64,000 nucleotides of DNA from Corinectria fuckeliana. Its lineage: Eukaryota; Ascomycota; Sordariomycetes; Hypocreales; Nectriaceae. The notes under the pieces are model-generated. The model was not told where the DNA came from and ran no database searches. It saw nothing but the letters and a program-made list of their open reading frames with translations. The first letter of the stretch is position 1. Every line of letters starts with the position of its first letter. Where the stretch lies: contig WPDH01000100.1 in the NCBI GenBank assembly GCA_019137255.1, positions 1 to 64,000 on the forward strand, in the 5' to 3' direction. This document shows positions 11,308-22,653 of the stretch, piece after piece. Made by a program: the position numbers and the translations under genes.

Positions 11308-13118
11308 ATGCTGCACCAGGACGTCAAGCCGGAGCACGTCAACAACGACTCGTCCTCCGTGGACAAGGCCGAATACGACAGGGCCGTCTCGCTGCACGAG
11401 GATGCCTCCGACGAGGTTTATGACAAGAAGGCCACCGGCCGCCTTCTTCGCAACATGGACGGCCATCTGCTGCCCTTCCTCGCCCTGCTCTACCTGCTGT
11501 CCTTCCTCGACCGTGCCAACATCGGCAACGCCAAGCTCGCCGGCCTCGAGGACGACCTCAGGATGACGGGCAAGTGGGACTACAACGTAAGCTCTCGAGC
11601 TCCGGTCATGACACACAAAACACCTTCCCCGGGCAACGCTAACCCATCCAATCAAGATTGCCGTCTCCATCTTCTTTCCCTTCTACGTCGCCGCTGAGAT
11701 CCCCTCCAACATCGCCATGAAGCGCTGGCGCCCGTCGCTCTGGATCCCCTCCATCATGGTCGCCTGGGCCGCCATGACGATGACCATGGGAGCCGTCCAC
11801 AACTTCAAGGGTCTGCTCGGTGTACGCATGGCTCTCGGGCTCTCCGAGGGCGGTCTTTTCCCCGGCATCACTTACTAGTACGTTGTTGTTCCGGCAGCCC
11901 TACCGCGCAGCTACAGAGACTAACCCGAGAAGCATCACCATGTGGTATAAGCGCCACGAGTGCGGTCTCCGCATGGCCATCTTCTTCTCTGCTGCCACCG
12001 CTGCTGGCGCCTTTGGCGGTCTCCTCGCTCGCGGCATCATGGAGATGGACGGCATTGGTGGCCTCAACGGCTGGGCCTGGATCTTCATTCTCGAGGGCCT
12101 CATCACTCTCATCTTCGGTATGTGCAGTGCCGCGCCTGGCGGAACTTGGGCTCCCGAGACTACTCGCTAACAAGTACAGCCATCGCCGCCTTCTTCGTCA
12201 TGTACGACTACCCCGACAGCGCCAAGTTCCTCAGCGACAAGGACCGCAGGGAGGTGGTCCGTCGCCTCGAGGAGGACCGCTCCGTCCTGTCCGACGCCTT
12301 CAAGGGGCAGTTCATGAAGGATGCTTTCAATGACTGGAAGATTTACGTGCACATGATGATCACCATCGGCATCTACATCCCGCTGTACTCCATCTCCATC
12401 TTCCTGCCCACCATCGTCGCCGGCCTCGGCTACACCAACGAGATGGCCCAGCTCATGACGGTCCCTCCCTATGTCGTAGCTTGCCTCTTCACTGTGGGCG
12501 GTGGCTTTACCGCCGACAAGCACGGCCAGCGCGGCATCTACATGATCGGCTTCTGCCTCGTTGCGTGAGTCCCCGTCGCTGAAAGCTTCCTCGGTAGCCG
12601 GCACTAACAGCCACTCTAGCATGACTGGTTTCGCTATTCTTCTCGGCACCGAGAACAACGCGGCCAAGTACGTCGGCTGCTTCCTCGTCACCTCGGGCAT
12701 CTACCCCAACGTCCCCCAGGGTGTCGCCTGGAACGGCAACAACATCGGCGGCTCCCTGAAGCGAGGTGTCGGCATCGCCATGCACGTCGGATTCGTAAGT
12801 CACGCCCCCATCTGCTGCCCCTTGCGTCGATCTTGTGATGTTGTACTGACACCATTGTCCCAGGGCAACCTCGGCGGCGCCGTCGCTGGCTTTGTCTACC
12901 GCAAGGACGACCTCCCCCACTACAAGTCGGGCCACGCCACGCTCCTCGGCACCACGTCGATGAGCTGCATCCTCAGCATCTTCATGACCCTCTACCTCCG
13001 CCGCGAGAACGCGCGCCGGGACCGCACGCACAAGGCCCCCAGCGAGTACACGCGCGCCGAGAAGGAGGCGGAGCAGGACAGCGGCGACAACGCCACCTTC
13101 TTCCGATACACGTACTAA
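11308..13118 (+). CDS. MFS anion:cation symporter, allantoate permease (Dal5)-like
   Basis: Six exons: 11308-11586, 11657-11877, 11933-12117, 12180-12564, 12620-12794 and 12864-13118. Introns are 55-70 nt, all GT..AG with consistent phases, giving 499 residues. After a hydrophilic N-terminus comes the family signature around the first membrane segment (LLYLLSFLDRANIGNAKL), then alternating hydrophobic segments consistent with 12 membrane spans. A WYKRHECGLR loop before a further span is typical of the Dal5/TNA1 (ACS) family. Known members import organic anions such as allantoate, ureidosuccinate, nicotinate or pantothenate with protons at the plasma membrane. The substrate of this one cannot be read from sequence. 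No catabolic genes lie next to it. The C-terminus is a short charged cytoplasmic tail. Confidence 0.9.
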
Positions 13119-13461
13119 GCGAGCGGTGTCTTTGCATGGGGAAAATGTGGCACGAACGAACTTGTTGTACATATGGGGGCTGAGCGGTGCTTTTCTTTTG
13201 GGTATGATGCTGCTATGGGATTGGAAATCGGGGACAAGAAAGACTGGATACAGGACTTTATAAAGTTTTGCCTGGTTATACGTGAAACTGAAGCTTCAAG
13301 TCATGTGCGTGTTTCCCGTTGTGCTTTTGTGATTGTCTTCCTCTCTTCCAAGCCGTGAGTGCTGGCTCAGGAAGACACACCCTGCTGCAGTCCCTCGCGC
13401 AGCCGTAGCACCACCGCCCGCCGGGACACTCAGCGTCGCACGCACGCTCCGACAGCTCGGG

Positions 13462-13463
<2 letters not shown>

Positions 13464-13533
<70 letters not shown>

Positions 13534-13575
13534 GACAGACAGACAGACGGACAAACAGACAGACAGGCAGACAAG
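13464..13575. repeat. GACA/CAGA tetranucleotide microsatellite
   Basis: A run of about 16 uninterrupted GACA units is followed by imperfect units (gacgaca, gacggaca, aacagaca, ggcagaca). It lies about 350 bp downstream of the carrier gene. Open frames across it are artefacts of the repeat. Confidence 0.95.
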
Positions 13576-15000
13576 ATGCCTGGCGCCCCCATCACATGCC
13601 ACGCCGCAGCGCTCGGCGGTACGGGGTACGGGGTACGCGTTACGCGGTACGCGGGCCATCATCTTCAGCGCACAGGCGGTGGTCGCACAGGCAGTGAGGT
13701 GAAGCCCCCCGGAACAGGTAATGGGTATGGCACACGCACAGCTTACCTACCTCCCTAGACTCGGGAAATGCAAGCAAAGGTGTGATAGATAGGGCGTTAT
13801 TGGGCGGCGTGGTTGGCGGCCAGCACGGCACCGAGGACATGCATTCCGGTCTGCAAGGTTGCGGTGCCCTCGTTGGCTTCTCGTGGCGCTCGGTGAGGAG
13901 AGGTGGGTTCAGTCATATATCGGAGGCTGTATTCAAAGGAAGCGGCTTGCATGTCGACTGAAACACTCGCGCACGTCACCGTCAGCATGTCCCGTTTTCT
14001 TTGTCTTGCAATTTGGCCGAGAAAAGCCACATCGCTCGGCTGTGGCACCACCTTTTCCGATGGATAACGTAACCGACCAGACTAGGATTCCTGCTTCTCG
14101 TACGGAGCAGCTGGGAACCTGACTGACTTAAAACTTGTTCAAGAGGTTGCTTTTAGCTCACGGCTTCTCGATCCTGCTCATCGGCACTAAGATACTTAGG
14201 GGGGGGGGGGATACTATATTTAAGCTTATTCCCGAGGTCTGCTGCGTTGCTGCGCTAAGAGTGTTTGAGCATCTTCGCGGGTGCTGACTGGAGTCGCGAG
14301 CTGTGAATACGGCCAGTCCAGCCTCGAATCCGCATGGCAAACTTTCCCCTACCGCCCCCAGCGTGAATTGCCGTGGGGCATCGGGTCGCCGGTGGAGGCC
14401 GTCTCACCGCGTCAGCCACGCGGTTGCAAGACGACAATAGCAGGATTCAACAAAGAGGGAGCCCCGCGAGAGAAAAGGTGGCTGCCAAACTATTGACCAT
14501 TTCCCCCGCCCGCTAAGCCTGCAGTTCGGCCATTCAACTACAAGCCCGCCATGCGAGATGCGTCGAGCTTTCCAGAAGGAGCATAATCCCCGCCAAGTTT
14601 GGGGGCTATGCATCCCTTGCTTACTGGTGAACCTGTATTGGAGGGGGACAAAGGGAAACTAGCCGCAGGTAGAGAGGGTTGGGAGGACCTTTGTCGTCTA
14701 CAACCATCGGAAAGTCGTCGTGCGTGGCTTTGGATCAGCGGGACGGGTCAGCCAGAGGCTGCTGCTGCATCTCGTGATCAATAAGATGACATATTATTCC
14801 TCCTAAAGGCTGTGCGAGATTGGTTGCACTGGATACGCACACTCTGCGCTACGAAGTAACCTTACGTTACTAGGAGGTTCTCCAATCTGAACTTCTCCAA
14901 CTCGTGGCCCTCCAACCAACCGGGCCGTACGAATACTCCAACTCTCCAAGCCCATGCGCAAAAGGAAATGATACTGCTGCCGTGCCGGGATTGAAGCTGA
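13576..15000. other. intergenic, no supported gene
   Basis: No domain or credible exon was seen. A run of about ten G occurs near 14200. Short triplet-like redundancy (ggtacggggtacgg...gttacgcggtacgc) lies near 13618-13650. Confidence 0.6.
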
Positions 15001-15638
15001 CTGATCACGTACTCCCCGGGTCACAACGAGACCACAACGTTGGTATTGCACCCCGAAGATTGCAACACCCCTCGCCTCTATACTGGTGGCTGCAAGCTCG
15101 GCTCAATCTACAACCAAGTTCCTACCAAGGATTCCTTCGACGAGGAGCTTGAGGAATATCCAGACATCAGCTTTACTATTTTTAAGTGCTATTGTTGGGG
15201 AGTGCAATAAGACGCCCTCCAGCCTAGTTATATGTCTTTGTTGTTTATACCATCCATTTCACTCAGGCCCAGCGGCACCGCATGACCAGCCCACGAGCAT
15301 TGCTACGGAGATGATAGAGGCATCAAAGCTGCCAGGACGAGTCAGAAAGCAGTCGGAATTGCGGAAGAAATCGCAAAGGTCGGAGCGGTTCGTTAGAACT
15401 GCCCAGCCAACATCCGCCTTTCGCAGCTTTGTGCGTCAAGGTTTCGTTTCTTTCGCCCATACGTGAATTCTACTGGACCCAACAATCTCGCATCCTCACG
15501 GGACACTTTTCATATGACCATGCGTTAATTTCAAAAGTCCGAAAAGCACCTGAAAGGATCCTTCAGGCTATACTTGAAGCAGTGAAGTACTTCGGTTATC
15601 CTTGCACTCATCACATAGATTTGTACGTGCCGCGGTAA
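15001..15638 (+). pseudogene. unassigned coding remnants
   Basis: From 15001 to 15207 the plus strand is open for 69 codons with a strongly protein-like composition. It contains Cys-spaced segments such as LHPEDCN and LYTGGCKLGS followed by an acidic helix (DSFDEELEEYPD) and a FKCYCW end. It is preceded directly by an in-frame TGA and has no ATG. A second protein-like piece in another frame ends at 15638 (RILQAILEAVKYFGYP). I do not recognise the family. They may be pieces of one decayed gene or two different ones. Confidence 0.3.
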
Positions 15639-16659
15639 CCCTAATCTGAACATGTGCTCGGGCTAGCCTCATAATTGTATTTTTCTTTGACGGCTGCTCA
15701 TATACATAATGGAGGGTTGGATTTTGTTTACTGTGGTGTTGATATTGTCAATTCGGAGGTAGAGATAGAGACGCTGAGTTGGGTATCTACTTCGAGCTGA
15801 GGCTACTTGAACAAACTTGTACCAAGGCAAAAAGTCGAAAAATCGAGGCAACTCAAGAGCTGTTTATATTGACACGGCTCGAGCTGGGTAGGCATGTTGG
15901 CTCTCAACACTCAGATCTTAGTCGCCTCTCTATTTGTGACTTGAAATGGGCTCTAGCTCCCCATACCTTTAACCAACATTCTCTCAATCCGCAAGGATTG
16001 CTTCTTTTTACACTCCCAAGGACAAATGAGCGCTTGCAAATATCAGCCCATTGCCCTTTTGAATTTCCAATAGCGTCTCTTTGTAATTTTCTTACATTCA
16101 GGATACATGAGACAGTAATACCAAGCGAGCGCCGTTTCTAAGCTACATCTGGTGAGATTACATGCATGTGACCAGTGAGAACATGTCCTCCATGAAACCA
16201 CCTGACGTGAGACGATCATATATGGATGGAATGTCATAGATACGACATTAATCCACCGCCGTGTAGAACGTAGTGATTCCTGCCTCCCGCTGCCTCGTCT
16301 TGCAAATAGTCTCAGGTGGATAATCCCAATTGGCAATGCCAAGCAACTGCCGTGACGCTCACTCCACGAACAGCATTCTCAGGTTCCCCAAAAGCATCCA
16401 GAAGCGATAGACTAGACAACCCTTCAATGACAGCCTCATAGGAGACAATACAAAGATCAAAGTGCACTGGGTCAGGGGGCCGGTTATTGAATTCCACGTC
16501 TTCTTCGAGCTCCTCCCAAAAAATGCTGGCATTAAACTCTGACGTACGTTTTGGAGCAGGCAGCAAGGCAGCAGTCAACGTTTGGCATAACAAATCTACC
16601 ATGATCCAGATGTAAGGGATGGTGTTTCACGTTACATATTTTCCGGTGACAGCTATATA
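15639..16659. other. intergenic with one weak open frame
   Basis: The minus strand at 16312-16602 is open for 96 codons with an acidic, protein-like central part (FWEELEEDVEFNNRPPDP). It has no recognised domain and no splice context I trust. The rest shows nothing. Confidence 0.4.
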
Positions 16660-16823
16660 TCCTCTTTTGCTGCGATTTTTATGTTTATAGTGCGCAGGGG
16701 GGAGATAAAGATACATAAACGAAAAAAGGCAAAATAAATTAACATTCAATAAATCCTATAAACTACTAAGAGAAGAAGAGTTAAAAGTAACATCATTATC
16801 TATTTGCTATCCTAAAACTTCCG
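16660..16823. other. AT-rich tract beside the APH remnant
   Basis: The composition drops to clearly AT-rich (ataaatta, caataaat, tataaact). Its position next to a gene fragment with transition-type stops fits local RIP-type decay, though the tract is short. Confidence 0.4.
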
Positions 16824-17135
16824 CTATACATCTACAATATCTCTATAGCCCATCTTTTCTAGATGCTGGGCGACTCTGCGGCGCCAGTCCCTTCTAGAAT
16901 CCTCATCCTCATGATTGTAATCCATTCCTGCCGAGAGTCGAAACTTTGTTCTGACCCATTCGACAGAACATAGCCAGCAAGCTCCCAATCAATGATGCCC
17001 AGCGAGCCTGTCGAGGCATTGACAAGAAGGTTCGTAGGGCTAAGATCACAATGATAGAAGACAAGCGTAGAGACCTTGGATTTTAAATTCTCAGACTCGC
17101 AAAAATGACTAAGCGCTCAATCCCGGTTTATGTTA
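16824..17135 (-). pseudogene. aminoglycoside phosphotransferase/choline kinase-family fragment (broken)
   Basis: Read on the minus strand, the fragment carries the APH-family catalytic core: FYHCDLSPTNLLVN (usual form H.D..P.N) followed about 14 residues later by LGIIDWELAGYV (usual form hhIDWE..G). The frame then shifts by one base near 16950. The shifted frame continues as EWVRTKF and runs to a TAG at 16824, ending RDIVDV. Upstream, an in-frame TGA interrupts FNINRD_ALSHF, where homologues would be expected to carry a residue such as Trp. Further upstream the frame is lost. The family transfers phosphate to small molecules; many fungal members have unknown substrates. At roughly 100 codons with a frameshift and stops, this is a relic. 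Confidence 0.75.
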
Positions 17136-17315
17136 AATGTTCACGGGATTAAGAGGAACAGGTTCCCCGCCGAGAGGGAATGGGAGAACTCGGGCTGTCA
17201 CTCTGGGGCTTAACTATTTGTGGCTTGATTCATTTAGGGCTTGAGTCTGGGGCTTTTCAACCTTCACACAAGGCACGGGACAAACATCTTTGCGACATCG
17301 AGATTCATTCAGAGA

Positions 17316-19904
17316 TTATTCATCGCTCGTCTCATCACCAGTCGTCACGCGGGTGGACGTCTCGAATGTTGTGAAGGACGTGGATGTAGCCAAGGCTGTA
17401 GTTGCTGCGACTGTCTAAGATGCAGCAGAACACGTCGGGCAGTCCCAACATGCCTGGTCGCTCCATCTAACAGTTCCGCCCGACGCCGAGAAACCGGCAG
17501 CTTGGAGGGAGTCGCCGATGAAGGAGCACTGGTACGAGCTGCGGGATGAGTCGTAAGCTGACGCCTTGCAGCTCTTCTGCTGGGAACAAATGGCTGCGCA
17601 CTGCTCTGGAGATCCCTGGAACGGGTAGTCTTTCATGCTGTAGCCCCATGCTTCCTCCTGGACGGAGCCAGCCTGACTGCAGGAGTACTGAGCGCTTACT
17701 ATCTCTTTCATTGTGCATCCCTGGCCGTTGGTCAGAGCGCAGGTCGACGTGGATGTGGCAGCTGATGAAGAAGTCGACACGCTCGTTGAGGATACTGTCG
17801 TCGAAGACGCTGTCGTGGCCCCGCACAGAATGCAAGCCACGCAGCCCAGGTCGGACCACGTAACCGTCGACGTCGAGTCCTGCACAAAGCCAGAGTCGGT
17901 CAGGCTTTCGTGTGAGAAGCGACAAGGCGTCATGCCGCCCTGGACGTCAAATCCATACGACCTGCACTGAGAATCCAGCTTGCAGTAGAGAGCGCAATCC
18001 TCTGCCCGGTTCTGTTGCCACGCATCGCGGGACACAGACCATGCATCAGCGAACTGGAGGCTGCCTTTCTTCTCGCAAGTCGAACCGGCAGCTGTCGGTG
18101 TAGCTCCGTAGCATGCTCCGGGAGAGCTGATACCGGCTGGAAAGTTGTTGACCGTGGTCGAAGCTACCGAGCTGGTAGTCGAGGGAGCCGTGGTGCTGTC
18201 TAGCCGTGTAGTGCTGTCGAGGCTGGTGCTGCTAGTGCTACTGATGCTTGAAGTCGAGGTCGAGCTCGAGGTCGAGCTCGTAGACACAGCCGTAGAGCTC
18301 GATGGAGCCGCCGAACACTGGTTTACAGGGAGACTATCGCCGGGGTCGACCTGGGAAAAATAGTTGAAGTAGCCCATGTCCGCTGAACCGCATTCACTGC
18401 AGCTCATATCGGTGAACATCTGGCCCCCGCTGCCTTCTTGAACAACTTCCGAGATCGTGCCAGGGTATAAAGAGCAGCCTCCAGCGAAGTTGACGGAGAA
18501 AGACTTGCACCCAGGATTCTTGGCACAGAGATCTCGGCATTCCTTGCTGCTGTCGCAAACAGCGCCGACGTTTGCCGTGAGGAAGGCTGCTCCGCAAGAC
18601 TTGACTGTGCCAAACACCTGCGTCCTGCATCCACTTCCGGGAGTGTCTCCGAGGCCATTCACGCAGACGGAGCCCGCTGGTTGAGCGGTGCATGCCGTCC
18701 GCTTGATGCAGGAGCGATCATATGCATAGTAGGATATTCCATTGTTCGCCCCGGTAGAGGGTAGGTTCGACTCAATGAGAATGCAAGTGTTGAGACAAGC
18801 ATAGCTGGAGCTTTAGGCTGACCATTGGAACTGTTGACACCTAGAATCTGCAAGACAGACGGTACCGCACTAGTCTCTCGTCACGCGGGTGTTGCTGATA
18901 GTCTTGTAGCCTGAGCTAGGGTTGTAAGGTCTTAGGCCGCAGCCTCTACCAGCATCGCCTGTACCGAGGCTCACACAAAACTTATTCCCAGTGGCGGTAG
19001 GATCTGAAGAGGTAGTAGTCGAGGATGTTGACTGAGCTACGGCCGTAGAGGACGTAGTTGTGCTCGAGATCGTGGAGACGGTCGACGTCGTGGACTCCTC
19101 TGCGATCGTAGTAGAAGCATCCGCAATGCTCGCAGTTGACTGTTGGGCGGTCGGAGTGGTCGAATAGGCCCATGTGTAGATCACCGAAATTTTGTCCATA
19201 TTGTCGGGGCTCACTTGATTAGAGACGAAGACCTGATCAATCCAGATCTGAGCATAACCGCCGTCGACGCAGTTCAGCTTGAACCGCAGCAACCCACCCG
19301 CCGTCTTGACTGCGGCCTGGTCAATGACAGTATCCCATCCCAGATACGGGTCTGTGGGCTGTGCGAGGGGAAAATATGGACTCGAAGTGAACAGATCGTC
19401 GCCGTAGTAGACATCGAATTTGCGGGTGTTTGCGATGTCGTTCTGTAGGACGTAGTACCAGAACCTCACGGTGTAGAGCGACGTTGTGTCCATGGCCTCA
19501 AGCTGCTGCTCGATGGCAGCGAAATCACCCACATCTCGCTTGGCAAACCCGCTGTGCGCCGTCATCTCAACACAATTGTTCTCTGTGCTGCCGTCATCCT
19601 GGTAGCCGTGGCCCTGGATAAGACGAGCGTCATTCTCAACGTTGAAGCCGTAGATGCCACCTGGAGCACTGGGATCGCAACCCCCTTAGTTGCCGTTTAT
19701 GATGGCATTGGTCACAACCACAGGTCCCTGTGTTGTAGTGGCCTCGGGAGCAGTTGTGACAGTACTTGTCTCGGTGCCCTCTGTGTCGGCCCTAGTCGAG
19801 ATCGATCCGCTCGGCGTATCCGAAGGCTTGCAAAGGCCCGCTGCAACAACATCGAGAGAGCCCACGAGGGCCAGAGCTACGAGCGTTGCTGCAAAGCTCA
19901 TCAT
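17316..19904 (-). pseudogene. secreted Ser/Thr-rich multi-module protein, one frame broken only by stop codons
   Basis: Starting at the ATG at 19904, one uninterrupted minus-strand frame runs past 17415 without any frameshift. It contains in-frame stops at codon 73 (TAA, 19686-19688), 345 (TAG, 18870-18872), 364 (TAA, 18813-18815) and 830 (TAG, 17415-17417). After the last, 32 more Thr/Ser-rich codons follow to a TAA at 17316-17318. Layout: signal peptide (residues 1 to about 22), Thr-rich stretch, a jelly-roll carbohydrate-binding-like module (about 65-195, with IWIDQVFVSN near its end), a Ser/Thr linker, then Cys-rich PAN/apple-like modules (patterns C..VC....RC..F.W, ECRDLCAKNPGCKSFSV, DCALYCKLDSQCRSYGF, QCAAICSQQKSCKASAY) joined by Ser/Thr linkers. 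It resembles cell-wall or extracellular adhesive proteins. Translation as written would stop after 72 residues. Confidence 0.75.
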
Positions 19905-21621
19905 GAAAAGTAGGTCTAAGAGAAGAAATGACCGAAATGAATGACGGTTGAGGGATCAACACCCAGACGCCGCGCCGGCGGAAAGCATCCCATATAAGCA
20001 GCAATCTAACCTCCACTGCATCGGGATTGATGTGATTAATGGGGCGGGTCTTCTTCCAGCACCGGGCTCGTACTCGTCTGTGATTTCCGCTCCATCCAAG
20101 AGAGGCTTGGGTCGATCGAATAGAGCAGTTCGGCTTACGGGCCGTTTCTTGGTGTTCCCATTTGAGGTTGGCAAAAGCAAGATCGGTCGGGCCCTGTACA
20201 CTATTGAACGCCTCAGGCCCTGCACAGGAAAGGCAATCGCACGCTACGAGACGGTTGACATAAGTAGCGCTAGGCTTAATCGCATTCCAAATTGTACTGC
20301 CTGCAGGCCTTCGTAGCTGGGATTCGTGTTTGAGAGCCGAGAACTTGGCTTCAGGGTCGGTTGTCCCATGTCAGCTTGGCTCCAATGACACGGGACGGCT
20401 ATCCGCTGGGCTTGAAACGTGCGAGCAGCCTAGAATGCTCTTGAGCTCGGCCGTCTAGCATATTTGGGTGTAAATGCGGAACAAGGGGTCCATTCGGATA
20501 GTTCCAGAACGCCATGGCTGGCGTGGAATCGATAGCGCCACACACTATCATAAATCAGGCCGGCCCTGGCGACATGCCCCTGACTGCGAGAGAAACTGCT
20601 TCAGCGAGCGCGAATTCCGAAGCTCGGCACTGTCGAAGCGAAGGACTCTGTCGACCCGCGAACACGGAGGATTGACGACTGATGGTTAATTGCTGCGTCG
20701 TATCAAAAGATCTAGGCTAGGCATGTTGTTGATTGAGGAAGGTTTATGAGGGATAGATAGTATCTGTCAGCTGAATTGACGTCCGTCCTCATCGGCCCGA
20801 GCCACCCGACGCCTCTCCCAACTCCCGAGCCACTACCTTAACGCAGGCAGTGGACTTGAATCCGCATCTTTGAAATTATTGGGGTAGCATAGATGATACT
20901 ATCAGATTTGTAGTCGCTTATCCGTGCTATGTGGTTGTCTGCCATCTGCTGGCTTCCTTACTACGTGGTCAACCCCCATCCAGGGATCTCAGGCATTTTT
21001 AACTACACAATCCGACAATAATTAGCTTTCAAAGCCAAGGATACCTCTATACTGTCGTTATTATTTGGTTTTGAATAAGCCTTCCTTGACATCTTGTGAG
21101 ATAAAAGAAAGCAATACAGTAAATAGCACACGATAAAAAAGCCCTATAAGGTACTATACCCAGCGCCATACAACACAGTATCCGTTTCCCGATAAGTAAC
21201 CCGATTTATAAAGCATCAATCTCAAATACCAAGGAATGACTTTGCAATAGACCTCCGTCTCTAACCTTAATAGCTTCTAAGAACTTATCTAGTTAACACA
21301 ATACAAAAGCCATCTCTCGTCAAGCTGACAAGCCAGGCTAGCTTCCTTCAACACAATCTCAAAACACCATCTTCATACTGCTATTATTCCTTCCATTTTT
21401 TGGTACTTTCCGCTATCTGCTCAGCATTTCGCTGCGAATAATGTTCATACTTCCCCTCATTTTCAAGTATATATGTGAAGTCTCCTCTGCCGAAGATGAG
21501 GTGTCAAACATCTCGCTGTGGCAGTTCACAAAGCGAATATCATTCGCACTTAATAGGCTTGTGTTCACGACTGGTCTGCTGCCTGAAAGTCCTTGTTACT
21601 ACCCACGTAGCTTTAGACTCA
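19905..21621. other. intergenic, moderately AT-rich in its right part
   Basis: No gene is supported. From about 20980 to 21440 the base composition is more AT-rich than the neighbours. No terminal repeat or open frame worth reporting was found. Confidence 0.55.
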
Positions 21622-22392
21622 CTACTCGCCATTAACCTCGACAACCTTCCAATCTCTACCATCAATGTCAACCACCCCCCCTTTGGTAACCGCGAGCCCA
21701 TCATCCAACACCTTCTCGCAAGGCAGGACCCCATCTCCCAATCTAATTGTCCTCTTCCATCCCTTCTCCGTCTCCCACTCCCACCGCTCCGCCGTAATCA
21801 GCTCGCCTTCACGCAAGATTCCCTGACAGTACTGGCCCAGTCGAACAACCGACCCGCGGCCACCAGCCTCCGTTTCAATCTGCAGAACAATAGACTTTAC
21901 ATCCGGCTTGGATGTGGAGGTTGGCTCAACATCTAGCCACACCTCTTCGTATGCCGTGTCTTTACCGGTAGCCGGGTTCACCATGCTACCTGTCTCGAGT
22001 GTCGTCCCATTTGGCTGCGGGGACATGTCGCCCTCATCTGTGGCATTTTTGGGCTCTGTGGTGCGCGAGTCGATCCAATGCTTCCACTGCGAACGTTGGA
22101 TCTTTCCGCCCTTGCCGTCATCCCGCAGCCACGACGATGAGGTCCCCGCGATTCCCCATTCCAATCGGTCTACTGAAAGCGCCCCTATTTGTGTGAGCCT
22201 CGTTTGATAGAACCCTTTGTAAAGAAATGGCTCACCGTCTTGTCCGGTCCAGGTCTTCTGGCTGCCCTCGGGCCGGAAGATGCGCAGGTCGACGAAGTGG
22301 CGCTGCGGGGACGTGACGACGATGGTGGATGTCGGCTCGCTAGCCTCATCCGGGAGCCACCGAATGTGTTCTCTAAATGAAATGCTGCCCAT
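21622..22392 (-). CDS. HRI1: HRI1 family protein
   Basis: The minus-strand ATG at 22392 begins MGSISFREHIRWLP, which I recognise as the start of the ascomycete HRI1 family (Hrr25-interacting protein 1, PF16815). The open frame is continuous (256 codons) but contains a perfect-looking 51-nt intron at 22235-22185 (gtgagc...ctcac...aatag). Removing it joins QDG to ALSVDRLEWGIAGTS. The spliced product is 239 residues, close to the yeast protein (244). Two lipocalin-like beta halves are expected; the conserved LEWGIAGTSSSW segment ends the first. In yeast it binds the casein kinase Hrr25 and is cytosolic/nuclear; its biochemical role is unclear. It lies 261 bp downstream of the SNF2 gene in the same orientation. 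Confidence 0.8.
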   Translation of the reverse strand: MGSISFREHIRWLPDEASEPTSTIVVTSPQRHFVDLRIFRPEGSQKTWTGQDGEPFLYKGFYQTRLTQIGALSVDRLEWGIAGTSSSWLRDDGKGGKIQRSQWKHWIDSRTTEPKNATDEGDMSPQPNGTTLETGSMVNPATGKDTAYEEVWLDVEPTSTSKPDVKSIVLQIETEAGGRGSVVRLGQYCQGILREGELITAERWEWETEKGWKRTIRLGDGVLPCEKVLDDGLAVTKGGVVDIDGRDWKVVEVNGE

Positions 22393-22653
22393 GACTACAG
22401 CTTCGATGGTTCGGGAAGTTGGAAGAGTGACGTTCGCTTTGATCTGAGGGGCTGAATGGTCGAAGACTCATGGCTCCGGGTATCGGAGTAGTATGGCCGA
22501 TGATATGCGGAGTGAGGGGTCGATGCACAGAGCCTAGGCTAAAACAAAACGTGAAGATTCCACTAGACGTTTAAATATACCAAGTGCTGCTAGATGTGAT
22601 TGAAATTCGCCTTTATCTATCCATTCTCAGAGTAGAACATATCCATCCCTTTT

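Noticed and set aside
13333..13758. open frames through the GACA repeat
   Set aside because: Their length comes from the repeat, which has no stop in several phases.
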